Shown here: positions 1 to 6,127 of the stretch, in pieces
Numbering within the stretch: the first letter of the stretch is position 1
How the letters are laid out: every line of letters begins with the position of its first letter
Assembly: GCA_019117305.1 (NCBI GenBank)
Contig: DWZZ01000054.1
Coordinates: 1 to 33,476 of the forward strand
DNA: 33,476 bases
Source of the DNA: Candidatus Mediterraneibacter merdigallinarum
Lineage (GTDB): Bacteria; Bacillota; Clostridia; Lachnospirales; Lachnospiraceae
Direction of reading: 5' to 3'
Notes under the pieces: model-generated
Told to the model about the DNA's origin: nothing
Database searches by the model: none
What the model saw: the letters and a program-made list of their open reading frames with translations, nothing else
Program-made: the position numbers and the translations under genes

Positions 1-609
1 GCGCTCCGGTGCGGAACCGTGGCAGGAAACGCCTTTTACGTCGATACGGATTTCCATACGTCCCCGCTGTCCCCGATAGATACCTCCGTCGGTAGGCTCT
101 GTGGAGACAACAAATTCCGGACGGATTTTATCTTCATTAATAATATACTGCCAGCAGAGACCGTCGCAGTCTTCTTCCTGAACAGTTCCTACAACCATAA
201 TCTTACAGCCTTCCGGAATCAGATCCAGATCCTTCATGATTCTTGCGCCGTAAACAGCAGATACAAGACCGCCGCACTGGTCGGACACACCGCGGCCGCC
301 GATCTCTGTCTCGTTCTCATAGCCCTCATAGGGATCGAATGTCCAGTTATCAATATTTCCGATTCCTACGGTGTCGATATGTGCGTCATATGCGATAATT
401 CTTTCGCCGGTTCCCATGTAGCCGATTACATTTCCCTGAGGATCAATAACAACCTCATCAAAATTCAGCTTTTTCATCTCAGCAGCGATTGTGTCAATGT
501 GCGCTTTTTCGTCGCAGCTCTCTCCCGGGTTTTTTACAATGGCCCGCAGAAATGCGGTCATATCTTTCTGATAACCCTGTGCAGCCTCTTTGATTTTGTT
601 GAAATCCAT
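1..609 (-). CDS. ygeY: YgeY family selenium-metabolism-linked M20 hydrolase (C-terminus beyond window)
   Basis: The minus-strand frame is open from an ATG at 609 to the left edge, giving 203 residues of a protein usually about twice that length. It has the full front half of an M20 metallopeptidase/deacylase: HID at residues 77-79 (metal ligands), Asp110 in [10 protein letters not shown] (bridging), Glu145-Glu146 (general base and metal), Glu171 in STEPTD, and His197. YgeY proteins are cytoplasmic amidohydrolases, found beside YgeX and SsnA in purine/urate breakdown islands, where they are thought to cleave an N-acyl or carbamoyl intermediate; the exact substrate is inferred. An AAAGGAG-type site lies about 9 bases before the ATG. 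It follows ygeX in the same direction and is probably co-transcribed with it. The remainder of the gene, and possibly further pathway members such as ygeW or hyuA, would lie to the left. Confidence 0.93.
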   Translation of the reverse strand, partial: MDFNKIKEAAQGYQKDMTAFLRAIVKNPGESCDEKAHIDTIAAEMKKLNFDEVVIDPQGNVIGYMGTGERIIAYDAHIDTVGIGNIDNWTFDPYEGYENETEIGGRGVSDQCGGLVSAVYGARIMKDLDLIPEGCKIMVVGTVQEEDCDGLCWQYIINEDKIRPEFVVSTEPTDGGIYRGQRGRMEIRIDVKGVSCHGSAPER

Positions 610-675
610 AATTTTTCTCTCCTTTAATAAATGATAAATAAAAAAGTGATAAATGGTACCGATCTGATCTTGTCA

Positions 676-714
676 GGCTTTCCGGGCGGCGGAGGGTGCC
701 GCGCCGGAAAAGCC
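676..714. repeat. Intergenic stem-loop between ygeX and ygeY
   Basis: GGCTTTCCGG (from 676) and CCGGAAAAGCC (to 714) form a GC-rich stem with one unpaired A, enclosing a loop that can itself pair (GGCGGCGG with CCGC). No T-run follows on either strand, so it is not a classic intrinsic terminator. In the 153-base gap of a two-gene operon it may be an RNA processing or stability element that sets the ygeX:ygeY ratio (inference). Confidence 0.5.
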
Positions 715-762
715 CGGCCAAAAAAGGTTGAAAGGTTGCTTTATGGTAAGGAAATGAGCAGA

Positions 763-1968
763 TTATCTGTTATTTCCGTCCCAGACAATTGATTTGTAGC
801 GGTCCGGATCCGTGTCTCCTTCTGTGGAGAAGAGGAGAACTCTTGAAGTTTCGTCCAGTCCCAGATGTTCTTTCAGCGGCCTGTATTCTTCCATTGTCAT
901 AATGCAGGCCAGCGCGCCGAAGGGCGCGGCTCCGGATTCGCCGGAAGTTACGGGATGATCCCCCTTGATGGGAGCGGCCAGCATGCGCATTCCTTTTGCG
1001 GCCACCCAGTCGGGAGCAGCTGTAAAGGTATCCACATGATTTTTCAGGATATCCCAGGAAATGGTATTCGGCTCGCCGCAGGCAAGGCCGGCCATGATCG
1101 TTTCCATATCTCCGTCCACAATCCGGATGTCTCCATCTGCGGCGCAGGCTCCTTTATAAAGGCAGGCAGCAGCGTCCGCTTCTACGACGACTACCTTGGG
1201 CGGATTGTCAGGATAACGGTTAGCGAAATATCCCTGAACCGCTCCGGCAAGAGAGCCGACTCCGGCCTGGATAAATACATGAGTGGGACGCTCGCATCCG
1301 TTTTCATGAAGCTGTTCGTCCGCTTCCATTGCCATTGTTCCGTAACCCTGCATGATCCAGGAGGGGATTTCCTCATATCCGTTCCATGCGGTATCCTGCA
1401 CCATAACGCCGTTTTCCGTTTTTTCTGCCATGGCGTTTGCCATGCGGACGCATTCGTCATAGTTATATTCTTCAATGGTTGCCTGAGCGCCTTCGGCAAG
1501 GATATTGTTCAGTCTTGTCTGTGTGCTTCCCTTCGGCATGAGCACGACAGCTTTCTGTCCGAGTTTATTTGCCGCCCACGCGACGCCCCGGCCGTGATTG
1601 CCGTCCGTTGCCGTGAAGAAAGTAGCCTGTCCGAACTCTTTGCGGAGTTCTTCTGAAGTGAGCACATTGTAGGGCAGCTCAGAGACGTCTTTTCCGGTCT
1701 GCTTTGCTATGTAGCGGGCCATTGCGAAGGAACCGCCCAGTACTTTAAAGGCATTCAGGCCGAAGCGGTAGGATTCGTCCTTTACATAAACTTCCTTCAG
1801 TCCAAGATATTCTGCCATTTTCTTAAGATCAGCAAGAGGGGTTACACTGTACTGAGGAAAGCTTTCGTGAAATGCTCTCGCTTTTCTGACATTTTCCAGA
1901 TCCATGACCTTAAGCTGCGCGTCATCGGTTTTGGGCATTTTGTTGACAGCCCATTTTATTCCTTCCAT
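763..1968 (-). CDS. ygeX: YgeX / diaminopropionate ammonia-lyase (PLP enzyme)
   Basis: A 401-residue fold-type II PLP enzyme matching the length of the diaminopropionate ammonia-lyase family, which converts 2,3-diaminopropionate to pyruvate and two ammonia. The Schiff-base lysine is Lys75 in RFGLNAFKVLGG. DGNHGRGVAW is the phosphate/substrate loop that follows the ATDGN motif, and SGESGAAPFGAL lies near the C-terminus. The start is fixed by AAGGAGG 7 bases before the ATG. It lies between the PAS-HTH regulator gene (upstream) and ygeY (downstream), all on the minus strand. In gut-bacterial urate/purine islands YgeX is a conserved member and supplies pyruvate and ammonia from the ring-opened product. 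It is cytoplasmic. No odd residues were seen. Confidence 0.95.
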   Translation of the reverse strand: MEGIKWAVNKMPKTDDAQLKVMDLENVRKARAFHESFPQYSVTPLADLKKMAEYLGLKEVYVKDESYRFGLNAFKVLGGSFAMARYIAKQTGKDVSELPYNVLTSEELRKEFGQATFFTATDGNHGRGVAWAANKLGQKAVVLMPKGSTQTRLNNILAEGAQATIEEYNYDECVRMANAMAEKTENGVMVQDTAWNGYEEIPSWIMQGYGTMAMEADEQLHENGCERPTHVFIQAGVGSLAGAVQGYFANRYPDNPPKVVVVEADAAACLYKGACAADGDIRIVDGDMETIMAGLACGEPNTISWDILKNHVDTFTAAPDWVAAKGMRMLAAPIKGDHPVTSGESGAAPFGALACIMTMEEYRPLKEHLGLDETSRVLLFSTEGDTDPDRYKSIVWDGNNR

Positions 1969-2043
1969 GAAGAAACCTCCTTAATATAATAATATTGTAT
2001 TTGATTACTGATTTTTTGTATTGGTTTGTTTATGCTGTTTCCG

Positions 2044-2207
2044 GCTTGCACGGCAGATACTGCCTCATTGGAACATGCGCCAGCTCGACTCCGCCGCGGT
2101 GCGGCTCCATCTCGCTGAATGGCGTCCGCCATATGCCGGTATCGTCACCATCTGCCGTCTGCAAGCCCGCTTGCACGGCAGATACTGCCGATACCGGGCG
2201 CATGTTC
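2044..2207. repeat. Nested palindromic, GC-rich intergenic element
   Basis: The gap between the regulator gene and ygeX is unusually structured. GAACATGCGCC (2071-2081) pairs perfectly with GGCGCATGTTC (2197-2207). Inside this, GCCGGTATCG (2135-2144) pairs with CGATACCGG (2189-2197). Inside that, ATCTGCCG..TGCAAGC (2150-2166) pairs with GCTTGCA CGGCAGAT (2169-2183) around a 2-base loop. ATGGCG/CGCCAT (2119-2132) forms a further hairpin. A 21-bp segment beginning GCTTGCACGGCAG occurs twice (2044-2064 and 2169-2189). The right arm overlaps the regulator's stop codon at 2206-2208. No coding frame here looks real. It is either a miniature mobile repeat or a structured RNA in the regulator-ygeX transcript. 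Confidence 0.6.
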
Positions 2208-2853
2208 ATCCTTTGTCCATATAACTGTATAATGTGAATTTTGATATTCCCAGAAGCGAGGAAATTTTATCCCCCGATTTTGTAATGAGAAATGCACCGG
2301 CATTATTCAGGTACTGTACGACAGCGACTTTGTCATCCTTGTTCATCATTGCCACGGGCTTACCTATTTTGGCGATTGCCTGTTCAATAAGAAGGTCCAG
2401 AAGTTCAGTAACATTATGGGTAATTTTCTGAGGCGCGTCTGAACGGTCTGCTTCCGGATTCTCTTCCGGTTCTGTACGGATCAGGCTCTGGATGCTGCTT
2501 TCCGCTGCAAGCACGGCGGTGATATCGTAATTCATTGAAAAGATATAAGCGATTCTGCCTTTCTCATTGCGGATATAGAGTGTGCTGGATTTTAAGATCC
2601 TGCCATCGTCGGTTCTTGTAAGATAAGCGAGTCTGTCTTTGATCTTTCCCGGATCCGATCTGAGAGTTTCAAGCACAATGCCTGAGGGGCCATCGCCTGT
2701 GCGGCGGTTGGAAACCTGCCCGTTTTCAATATATACGATAGATTTATCCAGATCATTCTTTGTAAGATCGTGGATAACAACCTCGCAGGAAGTTCCGAAC
2801 TGAACCGCCAGTCCGTGTGCAAGCTGCTTTAGAAAATCAAGTTTCTCATCCAT
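2206..2853 (-). CDS. YheO/DauR-like PAS-HTH transcriptional regulator
   Basis: 215 residues. The N-terminal ~115 residues resemble the YheO-like PAS domain (VVIHDLTKNDLDKSIVYIENG, later SSTLYIRNEKGRIAYIF, then MNYDIT). A spacer of about 25 residues follows, then a C-terminal helix-turn-helix (VVQYLNNAGAFLITKSG, then LLGISKFTLYSYMD) as in DauR, the D-arginine utilisation regulator. The start is supported by GGCAGGTG 6 bases before the ATG. It is transcribed divergently from ssnA, with the 330-base gap holding two promoters and four palindromes, so it is the obvious pathway-specific regulator of both arms. The PAS-like domain presumably senses a purine or catabolite (inference). The gene heads the minus-strand transcript that continues into ygeX. 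Confidence 0.88.
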   Translation of the reverse strand: MDEKLDFLKQLAHGLAVQFGTSCEVVIHDLTKNDLDKSIVYIENGQVSNRRTGDGPSGIVLETLRSDPGKIKDRLAYLTRTDDGRILKSSTLYIRNEKGRIAYIFSMNYDITAVLAAESSIQSLIRTEPEENPEADRSDAPQKITHNVTELLDLLIEQAIAKIGKPVAMMNKDDKVAVVQYLNNAGAFLITKSGDKISSLLGISKFTLYSYMDKG

Positions 2854-2923
2854 TGTTTCACCTGCCTTTTTCCAAACTTATATCACAGAAGAAAGTGTTT
2901 GTCTGCTGTACGTTTCTAAATCC

Positions 2924-2951
2924 ATCATAGCATAAAAAAATATGGAGTCAA
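2924..2951 (-). promoter_or_regulatory. Sigma-A promoter of the PAS-HTH regulator
   Basis: On the minus strand TTGACT (2946-2951) is followed after 16 bases by TATGAT (2924-2929), a good housekeeping promoter about 70 bases upstream of the regulator ATG. The first palindromic site (2960-2974) begins 9 bases upstream of its -35 element. Confidence 0.75.
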
Positions 2952-2959
2952 TACTTTTT

Positions 2960-3049
2960 CTAAAAAATTTTTAGGTAATCTAAAAAATATTTAGGAATGA
3001 AGAACGGCAGGGCTCTAAAAAAAATTTAGGGCGTCTAAAAAATAGTTAG
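2960..3049. promoter_or_regulatory. Four-copy palindromic operator array, CTAAAAAA-N-TTTAG type
   Basis: Four 15-bp sites: CTAAAAAATTTTTAG (2960), CTAAAAAATATTTAG (2980), CTAAAAAAAATTTAG (3015) and CTAAAAAATAGTTAG (3035). Starts are spaced 20, 35 and 20 bp, so the sites form two pairs, each separated by about two helical turns. The left pair abuts the regulator's -35 and the right pair ends 9 bp before the ssnA -35 candidate. The geometry suits dimer or tetramer binding by the adjacent regulator, activating ssnA and autoregulating itself; the identity of the binding protein is inferred. Confidence 0.75.
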
Positions 3050-3057
3050 AATCCATG

Positions 3058-3086
3058 TTGCATTTATACAATATTGATGGTATTCT
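3058..3086 (+). promoter_or_regulatory. Candidate promoter of the ssnA operon
   Basis: TTGCAT (3058-3063), a 17-base spacer and TATTCT (3081-3086) lie about 100 bases upstream of ssnA. The -10 is imperfect, which fits a promoter needing activation from the adjacent palindromes. Confidence 0.5.
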
Positions 3087-3183
3087 ATAAGAAGTGACAG
3101 GGCTTAGTGTGCGAATTGCACAGTGGTTTGCAGGGGCGCGCTAAGAACAGTATGTGGAAAATAAATAAAAAGGAGAAGACAAC

Positions 3184-4518
3184 ATGCTGGTTTTAGGGAA
3201 TGGAAAAGTTATCACAAGAGATGCCTCATGTCCCCTGATTGAGAATGGCGCGGTAGCGATTGACGGATCCGTAATCTGCAGAGTAGGGAATGAGGAAGAC
3301 ATCAGAAACGCATATCCGGACGCAGAGTTTATTGACGCCCGGGGCGGTCTGATCATGCCGGCCTTTATTAATGTACATGAACATATTTACAGTTCATTTG
3401 CGAGAGGACTTTCCATCAACGGTTATGCTCCGAAAGGCTTTCTGGACATTCTGGACGGGATGTGGTGGACCATTGACCGGAATCTCACGCTGCAGGATAC
3501 CTATTTAAGTGCTATGGCTACTTATATTGAATGTATCCGGAACGGCGTAACCACAATTTTTGACCATCACGCAAGTTTTGGTTCCATCGGGGGTTCTCTT
3601 TTCGAGATTGAGAAGGCGGCAAAGGAAACCGGGGTGAGGTCCTGCCTCTGCTATGAGATTTCGGACAGAGACGGGATGGATAAGGCGAAAGCCTCCGTGA
3701 TGGAGAACGCTGAGTTTATCCGCCACGCGTTAAAAGACAATTCCGGAATGATCGCCGGTATGATGGGAATGCACGCGCAGTTTACGATTTCCGATGAAAC
3801 GTTTGAACTGGCCGCTGCGAACAAACCGGATGAAGCAGGGTATCATATCCATGTGGCAGAGGGGATCGAAGATCTGCATCACTGTCTGAAACATTACGGA
3901 AAACGGATTGTTGACCGGCTGATGGATCACGGCATTCTGGGAGAAAAGACACTGCTGGGACACTGCATCTATATCAACCCCCATGAAATGGATCTGATTA
4001 AGGAAACGGATACAATGGTTGTCCATAATCCGGAGTCCAATATGGGCAATGCCTGCGGATGCCCGCCGACGATGGAGCTGGTGCACCGGGGAATTCTCAC
4101 AGGGCTTGGCACAGACGGATATACCCATGATATGATGGAATCCTACAAAGTGGCAAATGTTCTGCACAAGCATCACCTGTGCGATCCCAATGCAGCCTGG
4201 GGAGAAGTGCCTCAGATGCTTTTTGAAAATAATGCGGAGATTGCCGGCAGATATTTCAGTCAGGAACTTGGTGTGCTCAGAGAAGGCGCGGCGGGAGATG
4301 TGATTATTGTGGATTATGATCCGCTCACTCCGCTGAACGAAAACAATATCAACAGTCACCTTGTATTCGGTGTAACCGGTCATGATGTGGTGACCACCGT
4401 GGCAAACGGCCGGGTTCTGATGAAAGACAGAATCCTGACAAAGATTGACACGGAAAAAGTTATGGCTGACTGCAGACAGGCCGCGAAAGAGCTGGCAGAC
4501 CGGATTAACAGCCGATAG
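3184..4518 (+). CDS. ssnA: SsnA-type putative aminohydrolase (amidohydrolase superfamily)
   Basis: 444 residues, the usual SsnA length, and related to guanine/chlorohydrolase-type deaminases. Metal ligands are visible: His65 and His67 in NVHEHIYSSFARG, His223 with Glu226 in HIHVAEG, His260 in LLGHCIYI and Asp311 in GLGTDGYTHDM. The family hydrolyses C-N bonds of purine-like heterocycles and is a conserved member of the selenium-dependent purine/urate breakdown clusters; its exact substrate here is inferred. AAAAGGAG lies 8 bases before the ATG. It is the first gene of the long plus-strand operon, with the permease 47 bases downstream. Cytoplasmic, no signal peptide. Confidence 0.93.
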   Translation: MLVLGNGKVITRDASCPLIENGAVAIDGSVICRVGNEEDIRNAYPDAEFIDARGGLIMPAFINVHEHIYSSFARGLSINGYAPKGFLDILDGMWWTIDRNLTLQDTYLSAMATYIECIRNGVTTIFDHHASFGSIGGSLFEIEKAAKETGVRSCLCYEISDRDGMDKAKASVMENAEFIRHALKDNSGMIAGMMGMHAQFTISDETFELAAANKPDEAGYHIHVAEGIEDLHHCLKHYGKRIVDRLMDHGILGEKTLLGHCIYINPHEMDLIKETDTMVVHNPESNMGNACGCPPTMELVHRGILTGLGTDGYTHDMMESYKVANVLHKHHLCDPNAAWGEVPQMLFENNAEIAGRYFSQELGVLREGAAGDVIIVDYDPLTPLNENNINSHLVFGVTGHDVVTTVANGRVLMKDRILTKIDTEKVMADCRQAAKELADRINSR

Positions 4519-4565
4519 ACAACAGCAGATGCTTCTGACACAGAAGGAATGGAGGGCAAAACAAA

Positions 4566-5996
4566 ATGAGTGACATAAAAATGAAAAAAGACAACAGTGA
4601 ACTGTTTAAATGGGACGGAAAGCCGTCATTCGGGCAGGTTCTTCCTCTGGCGGCCCAGCATGTACTGGCTGCGGTTGTAGGATGTGTAACGCCGGCAATT
4701 CTTGTGGCAAACGCCGCCAACAATGCCGGGGGAAATGTGGATATGGGGCTTCTGATCCAGGTATCCCTTGTGTTTGCTGCTTTATCCACACTGCTGCAGT
4801 TATACGCGCAGAAAATCAAGCTGGGAAGCGGCCTTCCTGTTATTATCGGAGTCAGCTTCGCGTACGTTCCCACAATGACGGCGATCGCTGCCCAGGCAAA
4901 GGATGTAAATACGATTTTCGGCGCCATGATTATCGGCGGTGTTGTAGCGATCCTTGTAGGACTGTTTATCCGTCAGATCCGGAAAGTATTCCCGCCGCTT
5001 GTTATCGGTACGGTTATTCTGGCGATCGGTCTTTCCCTTTACAGCACAGCTGTAAATTATATGGCAGGAAACTCTTCCAATACTTATGAAGTGATCGTAG
5101 AGCAGCAGGGGAAAACAGAGGCGCTGGTATTCGGCTCCTGGCAGAACTGGCTGGTTGCGTTCATTACACTGGCAATTGTAGTCCTTCTGAATCATTATGG
5201 AAAAGGACTGTTCAAACTGGCGTCAATCCTGATCGGTCTGCTCTGCGGCTACGTAGTGGCGCTCTGCTTCGGAATGGTGGATTTTTCCGCTCTTTCCTCT
5301 GCAGGCTGGTTTGAAGTGCCGATGCCGCTGGCTTTCGGCATAAAGTTTGATATTTCGGCGATTCTGCCCCTTGCGATCCTGTTCCTTGTAAATTCCATTC
5401 AGGCTATGGGAGACTTCTCCGCCACAACCACAGGCGGCATGGACAGACTTCCCACAGATGACGAGCTGAACGGCGGTATTATCGGATACGGCGTCAGCAA
5501 TATAGTAGGCGCGCTGTTCGGATGTCCTCCCACGGCAACATACAGCCAGAACGTAGGTATTGTAGGTTCTACAAGAGTTGTGGCGAGAAGAGTTTTTTCT
5601 GCTTCAGCGGTTATTCTGCTTATCGCCGGACTGATTCCGAAGTTTTCCGCGCTTCTGCGTACCATCCCGCAGTGCGTGCTGGGCGGCGCGGTCGCGTCTG
5701 TATTTGCTTCCATAGCAATGACCGGCATCAAGCTGCTTGTAACAGAAAAACTGACTTACAGGAATACGACAGTTGCAGGACTTTCCATTGCCATCGGCAT
5801 GGGCGTATCCTTAAGCGACGGCTGTCTGAACCAGATGACGGCAAGTATCCACAACGCTCTGAATATGAGCATGAGCCTGGAAAGCTTCCAGTCAATCATC
5901 AACAATACATTCGCGTCTTCACCGGTGGTGCTGGCCACGATCTTCGCAGTAATCCTGAACCTGATACTGCCGAAAGACAAGCCGGACGCACAGTAA
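4566..5996 (+). CDS. NCS2 family purine (xanthine/urate-type) permease
   Basis: 476 residues, almost wholly hydrophobic, with the expected 14 membrane segments of nucleobase:cation symporter-2 proteins. It has the family's conserved regions: FGQVLPLAAQHVLAAVVG near the N-terminus, an acidic NSIQAMGDFSATT segment in the substrate site, and GCPPTATYSQNVGIVGSTRV. NCS2 members import xanthine, urate or uracil with protons or sodium. The setting between ssnA and ygfK argues for xanthine or urate rather than uracil (inference). The start is fixed by GGAGGG 9 bases before the ATG. Confidence 0.93.
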   Translation: MSDIKMKKDNSELFKWDGKPSFGQVLPLAAQHVLAAVVGCVTPAILVANAANNAGGNVDMGLLIQVSLVFAALSTLLQLYAQKIKLGSGLPVIIGVSFAYVPTMTAIAAQAKDVNTIFGAMIIGGVVAILVGLFIRQIRKVFPPLVIGTVILAIGLSLYSTAVNYMAGNSSNTYEVIVEQQGKTEALVFGSWQNWLVAFITLAIVVLLNHYGKGLFKLASILIGLLCGYVVALCFGMVDFSALSSAGWFEVPMPLAFGIKFDISAILPLAILFLVNSIQAMGDFSATTTGGMDRLPTDDELNGGIIGYGVSNIVGALFGCPPTATYSQNVGIVGSTRVVARRVFSASAVILLIAGLIPKFSALLRTIPQCVLGGAVASVFASIAMTGIKLLVTEKLTYRNTTVAGLSIAIGMGVSLSDGCLNQMTASIHNALNMSMSLESFQSIINNTFASSPVVLATIFAVILNLILPKDKPDAQ

Positions 5997-6061
5997 GAAG
6001 GCTCCGGCAAGAAGACTTTAGATCCGGAACCGGCCCGGCTGCCGGAAAATAAAACAGAAGA

Positions 6062-6090
6062 CCGGACAGCCCGGGGAAATGGCTGCCCGG
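6062..6090. repeat. Stem-loop between permease and ygfK genes
   Basis: CCGGACAGCC (6062-6071) faces GGCTGCCCGG (6081-6090), a 10-bp stem with one mismatch and a 9-base loop, in the 131-base gap. There is no T-run on the plus strand, so it is more likely an mRNA processing or stability structure inside the operon than a terminator. Confidence 0.4.
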
Positions 6091-6127
6091 CCGGAAGGCG
6101 GGAACGGAACAACAGGAGGAGAGAATC

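Noticed and set aside
19-627. Plus-strand open frame of 202 codons at the left edge
   Set aside because: It is antisense to the ygeY frame, which carries all expected M20 metal ligands; the plus frame shows no family motif and no ribosome site.
1995-2237. Two overlapping Cys/Arg-rich frames between regulator and ygeX
   Set aside because: They are translations of the palindromic element; composition is unlike a protein and no ribosome site is present.
2960-3049. CRISPR-like reading of the four repeated 15-mers
   Set aside because: Repeats are too short, spacers are 5-20 bp and unequal, each repeat is palindromic and no cas genes are present; operator sites explain them better.
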